Source of the DNA: Miscanthus floridulus
Lineage: Eukaryota > Streptophyta > Magnoliopsida > Poales > Poaceae
Assembly (NCBI RefSeq): GCF_019320115.1
Contig: NC_089597.1
Span: forward strand, 121,134,951-121,198,950
Reading direction: 5' to 3'
Length of the DNA stretch: 64,000 bases
Positions 45,694 through 58,038 of this stretch are shown piece after piece. The notes below the pieces were generated by a model. It was not told the origin of the DNA, searched no databases, and saw only the letters and a program-made list of their open reading frames with translations. Both the position numbers and the translations under genes were made by a program. Position 1 is the first letter of the stretch; each line of letters starts with the position of its first letter.

Positions 45694-47579
45694 AAAGAAT
45701 ACGAGAGAATATAGCTCACTCGTTATCCTAGAAATTTCCAAGTGAATTACTGAACTAGATTATGTACAAGCATCAGATGGATTGCAAATTGAATAGATTT
45801 CTTTGCAGCTCTAGGGAAAAAAAATGAACTAATTGTTGAAAAAAGTGATCTCGGGCCAACGGTTTGGAATAATGGGCCAAGGCTTACTCTGTTACCTAGG
45901 CCAAGTCAAGAGGAGAGACCAGTCAAGTTAAAAGGGTGTGGACTACTAATCGCGAGGCCCAAGACAATTGCGAGACTCACGTCAACGGTCGACCGATGAT
46001 GGCGCCGAATTCCCTTCAAGGCTGCCACCTCCTCTTCCTCATCAAGAACAACAGGTGCTCATCATCATTGATGGTCTCGGGCAATAATCCTAAGTCAATC
46101 CTGCTCAATCTCGATTCAAGATTGACACCTTTAGCTCCAAGGTTCAAGATTCAACTAGGCCTTCAATTTATTTTACTTGATCCACTTAGGAATTTCTTAC
46201 GCCCTTCATGTGAGTTCATATTTTTCTTTGTGCTTTGTGTGATTTTTTTATTATTTTTGTGAAAGGCAATTTGTGTCATTTGTGATGTTGCATGGCCACA
46301 TGCTGAGATTTCCATTACGAATTTCCTTCCCTTTTTTGAATAGTAGAATGGTAACACTGTGCATGGACACCATTGTGGTAAGAGAGAAGGGGAGGAGGAG
46401 AAAAGAAAAGGAAGAAGAAAGTAGGAAGAAGAAAATAGGACACATATTTGATGAACAACGAAATGAGCACTCTAAGCACCTGCCACTGGTGTTATACTGT
46501 TATTCTATCATTTTAAGATCAATGTGAGATCCTTGACACCATACTTCCAACCTTGACTTTGATTTGTCATGGATTGAGCCCTCTCTTTTGTTGAACCACA
46601 GTTTCCTTGTGCTCATCTGTGAAAATTGCATCACGGGTTCTTGACACCCTACATCCACTCTTGAGTTCAATTTGTCATAGATTGGGTCCTCTACCGTGTC
46701 ACGCCATGGTGTCCTTAGAGCTATGCTCCATGGTGATGTTTCCATCTCTATGTTGAGACTATGTTTCTATTTCATCATGATTCATCTTGTTATTATCCCA
46801 TCCCTTTTATATGTCTTGCCACATGATGTTTTGTGTTACTTTTGGCAGGTTTTATATCCCATCCCTTTTATATTTGTTGAATGGACTGGGCTCAAGACGA
46901 AATTAAAGGTCTTCCATAGGAATTATTTTTGTTAGAATAGAATAGAGATGTCTCGTAAAACTTCAAGATCGCTAGAAGTTCTCTGACACTTTATTTCCAC
47001 CCTTAACATCCGTATACCAATAAAATAAACCCATATTTTCTAGGAGGCGACAACATTGAGAGCACCCTCCCCATAATACTAACGTAGGACAACCATCTCC
47101 CCATACACCTCTGCCCCTACCATTACTATCACCAAATTTTATATCCTTCCTCCTCACTCCCATCTTGCCCAACTTCCTTCGCTCGCTCATTTCCTAGATA
47201 GCCCCACCAGTCTCCGCCTCGCTGGAATTAGATTCCCCTCCCTCTTCTCCCCGACCCTACCCCTTTCTAAATAGACGCTCCCCCACATTCATCGTCGCTA
47301 CTCCGTCTGTGGTAGGAACACCGCCGGATCCACCCATCCTGCGTTAAACGATTTAAACAAATAAAAAAGCTCGAGCGAGCGAGCCCAATCGAGCCTACCA
47401 CCGCGTCCGTCGGAGGAGGCCCGCAGGACACGGGACGCCGGCCGTCGGAGAAGGGAGCCCGCAGGACGTCCGGGGCCCCACCGCGACCACCCGCCGCCTG
47501 GGCGCCCGGCCGCACACGCGCCAGAGGAAGGTCGTGCGCCACCACCAATGCCAGAGGAGGTCCCGCCGAATGTGTGTGC

Positions 47580-47845
47580 GGCCGACCTCCTCCTCGTCGG
47601 ATTTGGGCGCGGCTGGCCTCCTCCTCACTGGATGTGTGCATGGCCGACCTCCTCCACATCAGATCTGGGCGTGGCCGGCCTCCTCCCCGCCGGATATGTG
47701 CGCGATTGGCCTCCTCGGCAGATCTAGGCGCGCCCGGCCTCCTCCTCGCCCGGATTGTGCGCGCCAGCGTCCTCCTCACTGATCTAGGCGTGGTCGGCCT
47801 CCTCCTCGTCGGATTTGGGCGCGGCCAGCCTCCTCCTCGCCCCCA
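47580..47845 (+). repeat. GC-rich degenerate minisatellite, copy 1
   Basis: About six imperfect ~40-45 bp repeats around GGCCTCCTCCTCGCCGGAT then TTGGGCGCGG. The open frames on both strands (RPPPRR.WARLASS) follow from the repeat. Equivalent tracts occur in copies 2 and 3 and are the most divergent part of the units. Confidence 0.7.
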
Positions 47846-50328
47846 TCATACCTATTTCTAGATCGATGCTCTCCCACTTTCATCGCTGCCTCGTCCGTCA
47901 ACGGTAGCAACATCGATGGATCCACCGCCACCAGTAATAACTACGGATCTGGTCCCCACCCGCCCCTGCCTCGCTGGAATTATCTTCCCCTCCCTCTCCT
48001 CTCATCTTCAACCCTACCCCTTTCTAGATCGACGCTCCCTCACCTTCATCGTCGCCCCTCCGTCCGACGATACCAACAACGCTGGATCCACTGCCACCAC
48101 CATTCCACCTATAGACCTCACTACTGCCGGTCTGTCTAACACCCAAATTATCCCCTTTAAATCCCATAGCTACATATTCCCTCCTCAACACTATCCCTAA
48201 TCCTGACCCCCCTAATCCTAACTTGAATCAGATATCTCTAGAGTTGGAGGAGGTCATCAAAGAAAGAGGTGCTCTTTACCATTGATGTTCTTGGAGTTTA
48301 TATCTTTCCTTTTTTTCTTAATTATGAAAGCAATGCAGTTACAAAAAAACGGGGGGCGCCCAGTTCATGCTTAAATTAGGATGCCTCTCTAGATATCTTC
48401 TAGCCTTGTTTTATCACAATCAGATGGCCTTTGTACGCACATGCAAGAATTCTTGAATTTTAGAGAATTATGATCATGCTAAAATGAGGTTATTCGACGT
48501 CCTAACAGGCTTCGACTCCATGGCTTGCAAAGAAACCGAAGGTCCAATTCTTCCCTACTAGGTAAACAATCGACCGCATAAACATCCTGATGTTGTTTTT
48601 TTGGGAAATTTTTAGAGTATTGTGATAGTTTTGGTGCTTGCTATTCAATAGTAGATTTTTTTTTTATCACTTTTGGGCATCTCAGGATTCCGCCTGCTTT
48701 TGGTCTTGTGATCGTGAGGCCTATTCTAACCTAGGCATGTGCATAATCCCTTGGCTTCAGATATGCAGGCATGTAGCAAGTCAGGAACAACGGCATTTCT
48801 CTTAGCCAAACCCCAAAGTCAGACCCAATTCAACTTGAAGCTCAACGATCGGGTGTTTGGCACTGAGTGCAAGCCGCTCACTTCCTCAAATCGATTAACA
48901 TGGTAAGAGGACTTCTGTTCGTTTTTCTCGTGGGCACCGTGTCAATGGAGCCCATACCAATAGGCCACCCTGCGAGGCCCATGTGGCTCAAGTAAAATGT
49001 CACCTAGCCGAGCCAAGGAGTTGGACAGGACTACAGGAGTAGGAGGGACTCATGATTCATGGAGATGGCAACGGGTACCCGCAATCCGAAACCTGGTGGG
49101 TTTTTACTCTATTATTAGGGTAAAGGTATGGGTCAATTTCTCTACCCGTGGGTTTGTTAATGGGCAAAAAGTCCAGCGAATTTGTAGACCTGGTCTAGGA
49201 ATATAGCACCAAAACCCGTAAACCCATGAATTTTTAAACCCGATCCATCGCAGAAGCGTATCTACATGACATAGTGCTACGGAATATCAATTTAATTTCC
49301 ATTATTTACTTTTGAAAACAAAATTTTAAAAAACATGAAACATGAAAGAAATGAAAACTAGTTTGGCTACTCAACGTGAGAGCTCACAGACCTACGCTAT
49401 TGGGCCAAACCAGCGCTATTGGCCCACACGAAGAAAGCTAGGAGCAAGCCGGCGCTGTTGCATCCTGCTGCTTTGACACTCTGCGACGCATGGAATCAAT
49501 TTTTTTTTTTAATCTCAAGGAATCAAATTTGTTCCACCTCGCTAGTAGAGCAGAGCACTCGTGGCTAGGTATACTATAAAATAGGAGGGATGGTTGCCGT
49601 TCAAATTTCAAGGGCACATAGCTCAGGGCTTGTAATCCACCCCCGTCTATATGGTTTGAGAGGAATTAAGGTGGCCACGTGGATTTATGTGCAGTCAAAC
49701 AAGGCCTCGGTGGGTTTATGCCCGTTGCCATCTTCTGTTTATGATGAAGAGCCGCGCCTGCACCTCCCCATCCGTGACGGGTGACGGCGCGGGGTGGTTG
49801 GGTGCATGGCTGATAATGATGGAATGATGATTATAGACTATACTATACTACTACTACTGCAGTACAATTGCCACATGCAATCCTATCCAGTTCTATCTAT
49901 AGGATGAAAAGGAAACTGAAATTTCGCAACCCCCTCGCTAAATAGATAGTCAAAATGTGCATATCAGTGTTTAACTTTCTATCATCTTTCACATCTTCTG
50001 GAACCTGAAGCCGCTGTCAGGGTCCAGGCAGTTTCCTTATCAGTCACATGGCGGCATGCGCCACGCCTGCTTGATTTTGATGCAGCCCTGCGAAGTGCAC
50101 ACAATTTCGTTTTTACAAGGTGCAAATTGGCTACAGAAACTGGTACAGGTAAAGCATCTGTGGCAGCATTTCTAGGATCAGGGTATACAGAATCAAGCAA
50201 TGCATTCAGACCTGCAACCTATTTCTTGTCCAAGAAAACAAGAATTCCAAATAATCTGATCTGAGATGCTAACAATCGGAGAGGGAAAATCATTTAATAC
50301 TCAGGTATGGTGATATTTGTTCTATGTA

Positions 50329-50468
50329 GCAATGCATTAGAAAGATCTTTGAATCTAGTTTTTTAACAAATTTATTTGGAGACACAAATGTTGCACGTAT
50401 TTTATACAAATTAAGTCAAAGTCGTGGCACGGACACCGAAAACGACAGATAAATTGGGACAGAGAGAG
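50329..50468. repeat. 140-bp junction segment between copies 1 and 2
   Basis: Lies between TATGTA at the end of copy 1 and TATGTA at the start of copy 2. Its right part (CACAAATGTTGCACGTATTT ... TTGGGACAGAGAGAGTA) resembles the 3' half of a Stowaway MITE (consensus end GGGACGGAGGGAGTA). An identical segment is at 56769-56908. It is absent left of copy 1 and right of copy 3. Confidence 0.75.
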
Positions 50469-50531
50469 TATGTAGCAAGATCTTATTACACTGTAACTAG
50501 AACATACCACCGACGCACGTTGTAGGAGTTA

Positions 50532-50774
50532 GGCCATGTTTAGTTCCACTCCAAAATACCAAATTTTTCAAGATTTCCCGTCACATCGAATCTTTAGACG
50601 CATGCATGAAGCATTAAATATAAATAAAAAATAAAACTAATTACACAGTTTAGACGAAATTCACGAGACGAATCTTTTAAGTCTAATTAGACTATGATTG
50701 GACATTAATTGTCAAATAACAACAAAAGTGCTACAGTGGCATTTCGCCAAAAATTTTGCCATCTAAACGGTACC
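50532..50774. mobile_element. PIF/Harbinger-type MITE in copy 2
   Basis: 243 bp, GGCCATGTTTAGTTCC ... ATCTAAACGGTACC, flanked by TTA on both sides (50529-50531, 50775-50777). The family is abundant in grasses (GGCC.TGTTTAGTTC; interior TCACGAGACGAATCTTTTAA). Copy 1 supplies the empty site with one TTA. Confidence 0.9.
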
Positions 50775-51398
50775 TTACATATAGACGTTTGTAGTTGACA
50801 AGCGTCTATGACAAGCTTGAAAAACGCGTCTGCAGTAAAACTTACCAGTGACGCCTTCAACGATGGCGTGTCTGAAGTAGGCCCTTTTACAGACGCGTAT
50901 TAATCGTAAGCGTTTGCAGTATAAATCAACCTATAGACGCGCATTCGGGGCTACGGGTCTATACTATTTAACCTACTACACAGATGTGTGCCAATCGAAG
51001 CGTCTGCAGTATGAATCAACCTACAGACGCGCATTGGGTCTGTACTATTTAACCTTCTACAGCGTGTGTACAATCACCCATCTGCAGTAATAAAAGAGCT
51101 ACAGATGAGCGTTAAGAGTCACGCGTCTGTTGCCTGCTCACGTCTGCAGTAAGGATCAAGCTACAGGCTATAGCCCACAGCTAGCACAGATCAAAATGAC
51201 ACCAATTAATTATACATCAGCATCTCACACAAATGACATTACACAGATCAAATTCACTTAATAAGATCAAAAGTACACTGTGCTTTGCATCACACAGACA
51301 TCACAGTATAAATATATAGCTCCAAAAATAAACTCACACAAACAGCTAGACACCCAGCTCGAAACCCTTGTCAAGCAGCAGCATAGGACAATTCATCA

Positions 51399-51599
51399 TT
51401 ATTGTTTATTTGGACAATGAAACTCGCCTTTTGGGTCGATGATATGCGACACGATGAACATGGCGATCTTCTCTCCAATATCCTCCAAGTTGATTGGAGT
51501 GGTCAGCACTTCAAATTCCAGTAAAACACAGCAGTAGCCATAAGATGAAGCTGCATATATAAGCACTTGAATCATTTGAAACAACTCGGAAAGATACAT
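51399..51599 (-). pseudogene. Ulp1/CACTA protein C-terminal fragment, copy 2
   Basis: A 66-codon frame ending DPKGEFHCPNKQ, identical to that at 57838. The ATG at its upstream end lies in AT-rich sequence and is probably not a real start. Confidence 0.45.
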
Positions 51600-52040
51600 G
51601 ATCTAACTATACTATCCAGCAGCAGCAGCAGCAGTTCATCAGCAGCAAATAACATCACTACTTCTCAAGCAGTAAGTAGATAACATTTACTTAAACTAAC
51701 ATTTAATTTGCACCTCTGTTGTGGTAGTGGAAAATGTAGAATTCACAAATTCTATATGAATCTCACTAGTATATAATAATATGCTCCTCTTTCCGCCGCC
51801 GCGCCGCTTGTCGTCAGCGTCGTCTGCGGCGCGGCGCCACTCGCCGCCGCTTGGAGGTTGCATGCATATTGCCGGCGGCTAGGTACAGCGGCGGGTTCGG
51901 GTCAGGTGGATGCATGCGTGCAGGACGGATAACGAAGGTGCGTCGCTGCGTGCCGAGAGAGAACAGAAAAAGGGGGGAACCCACGCTGCACAATATCTAG
52001 CGCTCGGGCCGCCGTCACGTCTTTGTGCTGGATGTACTAA

Positions 52041-52138
52041 GGCCCCGTTCGCTTCACTGAAAAAATAAACCGAAACACTCTATTCTTATTAAAAAAACAA
52101 GCTGAAAAGTATGGATTATAAGACAAGCGAACAGGACC
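52041..52138. mobile_element. GGCCCCGTTCGC MITE in copy 2
   Basis: Same 98-bp insertion and position as 45596-45693 in copy 1. It lies in the short tract where copy 2 matches copy 1 rather than copy 3. Confidence 0.7.
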
Positions 52139-54010
52139 AAAGATAGAGAATATAGCTCACTCGTTATCCTAGAAATTTCCAAGTGAATTACTGAACTTGA
52201 TTATGTACAAGCATCATATGGATTGCAAATTGAATAGATTTCTTTGCAGCTCTAGGAAAAAAATGAACTAATTGTTGAAAAAAGTGACCTCGGGCCAACG
52301 GTTTGGAATAATGGGCCAAGGCTTACTCTGTTACCTAGACCAAGTCAAGAGGAGAGACCAGTCAAGTTAAAAGGGTGTGGACTACTAATCGCGAGGCCCA
52401 AGACAATTGCGAGACTCACGTCAACGGTCGACCGATGATGGCGCCGAATTCCCTTCAAGGCTGCCACCTCCTCTTCCTCATCAAGAACAACAGGTGCTCA
52501 TCATCATTGATGGTCTCGGGCAATAATCCTAAGTCAATCCTGCTCAATCTCGATTCAAGATTGACACCTTTAGCTCCAAGGTTCAAGATTCAACTAGGCC
52601 TTCAATTTATTTTACTTGATCCACTTAGGAATTTCTTACGCCCTTCATGTGAGTTCATATTTTTCTTTGTGCTTTGTGTGATTTTTTTATTTATTTTTGT
52701 GAAAGGCAATTTGTGTCATTTGTGATGTTGCATGGCCACATGCTGAGATTTCCATTACGAATTTCCTTCCCTTTTTTGAATAGTAGAATGGTAACACTGT
52801 GCATGGACACCATTGTGGTAAGAGAGAAGGGGAGGAGGAGAAAAGAAAAGGAAGAAGAAAGTAGGAAGAAGAAAATAGGACACATATTTGATGAACAACG
52901 AAATGAGCACTCTAAGCACCTGCCACTGGTGTTATACTGTTATTCTATCATTTTAAGATCAATGTGAGATCCTTGACACCATACTTCCAACCTTGACTTT
53001 GATTTGTCATGGATTGAGCCCTCTCTTTTGTTGAACCACAGTTTCCTTGTGCTCATCTGTGAAAATTGCATCACGGGTTCTTGACACCCTACATCCACTC
53101 TTGAGTTCAATTTGTCATAGATTGGGTCCTCTACCGTGTCACGCCATGGTGTCCTTAGAGCTATGCTCCATGGTGATGTTTCCATCTCTATGTTGAGACT
53201 ATGTTTCTATTTCATCATGATTCATCTTGTTATTATCCCATCCCTTTTATATGTCTTGCCGCATGATGTTTTGTGTTACTTTTGGCAGGTTGTATACACC
53301 ATATTTGTTGAATGGACTGGGCTCAAGACGAAATTAAAGGTCTTCCATAGGAATTATTTTTGTTAGAATAGAATAGAGATGTCTCGTAAAACTTCAAGAT
53401 CGCTAGAAGTTCTCTGACACTTTATTTCCACCCTTAACATCCGTATACCAATAAAATAAACCCATATTTTCTAGGAGGCGACAACATTGAGAGCACCCTC
53501 CCCATAATACTAACGTAGGACAACCATCTCCCCATACACCTCTGCCCCTACCATTACTATCACCAAATTTTATATCCTTCCTCCTCACTCCCATCTTGCC
53601 CAACTTCCTTCGCTCGCTCATTTCCTAGATAGCCCCACCAGTCTCCGCCTCGCTGGAATTAGATTCCCCTCCCTCTTCTCCCCGACCCTACCCCTTTCTA
53701 AATAGACGCTCCCCCACATTCATCGTCGCTACTCCGTCTGTGGTAGGAACACCGCCGGATCCACCCATCCTGCGTTAAACGATTTAAACAAATAAAAAAG
53801 CTCGAGCGAGCGAGCCCAATCGAGCCTACCACCGCGTCCGTCGGAGGAGGCCCGCAGGACACGGGACGCCGGCCGTCGGAGAAGGGAGCCCGCAGGACGT
53901 CCGGGGCCCCACCGCGACCACCCGCCGCCTGGGCGCCCGGCCGCACACGCGCCAGAGGAAGGTCGTGCGCCACCACCAATGCCAGAGGAGGTCCCGCCGA
54001 ATGTGTGTGC

Positions 54011-54275
54011 GGCCGACCTCCTCCTCGTCGGATTTGGGCGCGGCTGGCCTCCTCCTCACTGGATGTGTGCATGGCCGACCTCCTCCACATCAGATCTGGG
54101 CGTGGCCGGCCTCCTCCCCGCCGGATATGTGCGCGATTGGCCTCCTCGGCAGATCTAGGCGCGCTCGGTCCTCCTCCTCGCCCGGATTGTGCGCTGCCAG
54201 CGTCCTCCTCACTGATCTAGGCGTGGTCGGCCTCCTCCTCGTCGGATTTGGGCGCGGCCAGCCTCCTCCTCGCCC
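54011..54275 (+). repeat. GC-rich degenerate minisatellite, copy 2
   Basis: Equivalent of 47580-47845. It has small indels (GCGCTCGGTCCTCC, GTGCGCTGCC) that break the long frame seen in copy 1. Confidence 0.7.
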
Positions 54276-56768
54276 CCATCATACCTATTTCTAGATCGAT
54301 GCTCTCCCACTTTCATCGCCTGCCTCGTCCGTCAACGGTAGCAACATCGATGGATCCACCGCCACCAGTAATAACTACGGATCTGGTCCCCACCCGCCCC
54401 TGCCTCGCTGGAATTATCTTCCCCTCCCTCTCCTCTCCTCTTCAACCCTACCCCTTTCTAGATCGAACGCTCCCTCACCTTCATCGTCGCCCCTCCGTCC
54501 GACGATACCAACAACGCTGGATCCACTGCCACCACCATTCCACCTATAGACCTCACTACTGCCGGTCTGTCTAACACCCAAATTATCCCCTTTAAATCCC
54601 ATAGCTACATATTCCCTCCTCAACACTATCCCTAATCCCTGACCCCCCTAATCCTAACTTGAATCAGATATCTCTAGAGTTGGAGGAGGTCATCAAAGAA
54701 AGAGGTGCTCTTTACCGTTGATGTTCTTGGAGTTTATATCTTTCCTTTTTTTCTTAATTATGAAAGAGATGCAGTTACAAAAAAACGGGGGGCGCCCAGT
54801 TCATGCTTAAATTAGGATGCCTCTCTAGATATCTTCTAGCCTTGTTTTATCACAATCAGATGGTCTTTGTACGCACATGCAGGAATTCTTGAATTTTAGA
54901 GAATTATGATCATGCTAAAATGAGGTTATTCGACGTCCTAACAGGCTTCGACTCCATGGCTTGCAAAGAAACCGAAGGTCCAATTCTTCCCTACTAGGTA
55001 AACAATCGACCGCATAAACATCCTGATGTTGTTTTTTGGGAAATTTTTAGAGTATTGTGATAGTTTTGGTGCTTGCTATTCAATAGTAGATTTTTTTCGA
55101 TCAATTTTGGGCATCTCAGGATTCCGCCTGCTTTTGGTCTTGTGATCGTTGAGGCCTATTCTAACCTAGGCATGTGCATAATCCCTTGGCTTCAGATATG
55201 CAGGCATGTAGCAAGTCAGGAACAACGGCATTTCTCTTAGCCAAACCCCAAAGTCAGACCCAATTCAACTTGAAGCTCAACGATCGGGTGTTTGGCACTG
55301 AGTGCAAGCCGCTCACTTCCTCAAATCGATTAACATGGTAAGAGGACTTCTGTTCGTTTTTCTCGTGGGCACCGTGTCAATGGAGCCCATACCAATAGGC
55401 CACCCTGCGAGGCCCATGTGGCTCAAGTAAAATGTCACCTAGCCGAGCCAAGGAGTTGAACAGGACTACAGGAGTAGGAGGGACTCATGATTCATGGAGA
55501 TGGCAACGGGTACCCGCAATCCGAAACCTGATGGGTTTTTACTCTATTATTAGGGTAAAGGTATGGGTCAATTTCTCTATCCCGTGGGTTTGTTAATGGG
55601 CAAAAAGTCCAGCGAATTTGTAGACCTGGTCTAGGGAAGTATAGCACCAAAACCCGCTAAACCCATGAATTTTTAAACCCGATCCATCGCAGAAGCGTAT
55701 CTACATGACATAGTGCTACGGAATATTCAATCTAATTTCCATTATTTACTTTTGAAAACAAAATTTTAAAAAACATGAAACATGAAAGAAATGAAAACTA
55801 GTTTGGCTACTCAACGTGAGAGCTCACAGACCTACGCTATTGGGCCAAACCAGCGCTATTGGCCCACACGAAGAAAGCTAGGAGCAAGCCGGCGCTGTTG
55901 CATCCTGCTGCTTTGACACTCTGCGACGCATGGAATCAATTTTTTTTTTTAATCTCAAGGAATCAAATTTGTTCCACCTCGCTAGTAGAGCAGAGCACTC
56001 GTGGCTAGGTATACTATAAAATAGGAGGGATGGTTGCCGTTCAAATTTCAAGGGCACATAGCTCAGGGCTTGTAATCCACCCCCGTCTATATGGTTTGAG
56101 AGGAATTAAGGTGGCCACGTGGATTTATGTGCAGTCAAACAAGGCCTCGGTGGGTTTATGCCCGTTGCCATCTTCTGTTTATGATGAAGAGCCGCGCCTG
56201 CACCTCCCCATCCGTGACGGGTGACGGCGCGGGGTGGTTGGGTGCATGGCTGATAATGATGGAATGATGATTATAGACTATACTATACTACTACTACTGC
56301 AGTACAATTGCCACATGCAATCCTATCCAGTTCTATCTATAGGATGAAAAGGAAACTGAAATTTCGCAACCCCCTCGCTAAATAGATAGTCAAAATGTGC
56401 ATATCAGTGTTTAACTTTCTATCATCTTTCACATCTTCTGGAACCTGAAGCCGCTGTCAGGGTCCAGGCAGTTTCCTTATCAGTCACATGGCGGCATGCG
56501 CCACGCCTGCTTGATTTTGATGCAGCCCTGCGAAGTGCACACAATTTCGTTTTTACAAGGTGCAAATTGGCTACAGAAACTGGTACAGGTAAAGCATCTG
56601 TGGCAGCATTTCTAGGATCAGGGTATACAGAATCAAGCAATGCATTCAGACCTGCAACCTATTTCTTGTCCAAGAAAACAAGAATTCCAAATAATCTGAT
56701 CTGAGATGCTAACAATCGGAGAGGGAAAATCATTTAATACTCAGGTATGGTGATATTTGTTCTATGTA

Positions 56769-56908
56769 GCAATGCATTAGAAAGATCTTTGAATCTAGTT
56801 TTTTAACAAATTTATTTGGAGACACAAATGTTGCACGTATTTTATACAAATTAAGTCAAAGTCGTGGCACGGACACCGAAAACGACAGATAAATTGGGAC
56901 AGAGAGAG
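56769..56908. repeat. 140-bp junction segment between copies 2 and 3
   Basis: Matches 50329-50468 throughout, so the two unit junctions are copies of each other. Confidence 0.75.
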
Positions 56909-56971
56909 TATGTAGCAAGATCTTATTACACTGTAACTAGAACATACCACCGACGCACGTTGTAGGAGTTA

Positions 56972-57213
56972 GGCCATGTTTAGTTCCACTCCAAAATACC
57001 AAATTTTTCAAGATTTCCCGTCACATCGAATCTTTAGACGCATGCATGAAGCATTAAATATAAATAAAAATAAAACTAATTACACAGTTTAGACGAAATT
57101 CACGAGACGAATCTTTTAAGTCTAATTAGACTATGATTGGACATTAATTGTCAAATAACAACAAAAGTGCTACAGTGGCATTTCGCCAAAAATTTTGCCA
57201 TCTAAACGGTACC
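56972..57213. mobile_element. PIF/Harbinger-type MITE in copy 3
   Basis: Same insertion as 50532-50774, one base shorter in an A-run, flanked by TTA at 56969-56971 and 57214-57216. Confidence 0.9.
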
Positions 57214-57837
57214 TTACATATAGACGTTTGTAGTTGACAAGCGTCTATGACAAGCTTGAAAAACGCGTCTGCAGTAAAACTTACCAGTGACGCCTTCAAC
57301 GATGGCGTGTCTGAAGTAGGCCCTTTTACAGACGCGTATTAATCGTAAGCGTTTGCAGTATAAATCAACCTATAGACGCGCATTCGGGGCTACGGGTCTA
57401 TACTATTTAACCTACTACACAGATGTGTGCCAATCGAAGCGTCTGCAGTATGAATCAACCTACAGACGCGCATTGGGTCTGTACTATTTAACCTTCTACA
57501 GCGTGTGTACAATCACCCATCTGCAGTAATAAAAGAGCTACAGATGAGCGTTAAGAGTCACGCGTCTGTTGCCTGCTCACGTCTGCAGTAAGGATCAAGC
57601 TACAGGCTATAGCCCACAGCTAGCACAGATCAAAATGACACCAATTAATTATACATCAGCATCTCACACAAATGACATTACACAGATCAAATTCACTTAA
57701 TAAGATCAAAAGTACACTGTGCTTTGCATCACACAGACATCACAGTATAAATATATAGCTCCAAAAATAAACTCACACAAACAGCTAGACACCCAGCTCG
57801 AAACCCTTGTCAAGCAGCAGCATAGGACAATTCATCA

Positions 57838-58038
57838 TTATTGTTTATTTGGACAATGAAACTCGCCTTTTGGGTCGATGATATGCGACACGATGAACAT
57901 GGCGATCTTCTCTCCAATATCCTCCAAGTTGATTGGAGTGGTCAGCACTTCAAATTCCAGTAAAACACAGCAGTAGCCATAAGATGAAGCTGCATATATA
58001 AGCACTTGAATCATTTGAAACAACTCGGAAAGATACAT
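57838..58038 (-). pseudogene. Ulp1/CACTA protein C-terminal fragment, copy 3
   Basis: Translation identical to that of 51399-51599. Conservation reflects recent duplication, not selection. Confidence 0.45.

Larger units (their letters stand above)
44262..50328. repeat. Tandem unit, copy 1 (6.07 kb)
   Basis: First of three near-identical units. From left: CACTA-like subterminal repeats, an Ulp1-like fragment (minus), a 98-bp MITE (45596), an AT-rich block of unknown nature with short frames (45930-47200), a GC-rich minisatellite (47580-47845), and a further unidentified stretch. A degenerate inverted motif (GGCAACGGGTACCCGCAATC ... AAACCCGATCCAT) lies at ~49066-49247. It begins with TATGTAGCAAGATC and ends with TTCTATGTA. 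It lacks the 243-bp TTA-flanked MITE of copies 2 and 3; the empty site is TTA 44322-44324. No complete gene was found inside it. Confidence 0.9.
50469..56768. repeat. Tandem unit, copy 2 (6.30 kb)
   Basis: Same layout as copy 1 plus a 243-bp MITE at 50532. Left of ~51660 and from ~52150 to ~55700 it carries copy-3 variants (for example the shortened TTGTATACACC at ~53290). Over ~51760-52140 and from ~56050 to its end it carries copy-1 variants. It is therefore a mosaic. No complete gene was found inside it. Confidence 0.9.

Noticed and set aside
45936..46262. Frame starting MWTTNREAQDNCETHVNG repeated in all three units
   Set aside because: Conserved only because the units are recent copies. 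It starts in AT-rich sequence, has no domain, and its end shifts between copies (108 or 116 codons) through an indel.
49982..50200. Minus-strand frame MLDSVYPDPRNAATDALP, present in copies 1 and 2
   Set aside because: It looked gene-like, but small changes in copy 3 remove it, there are no clear splice sites, and no family was recognised.
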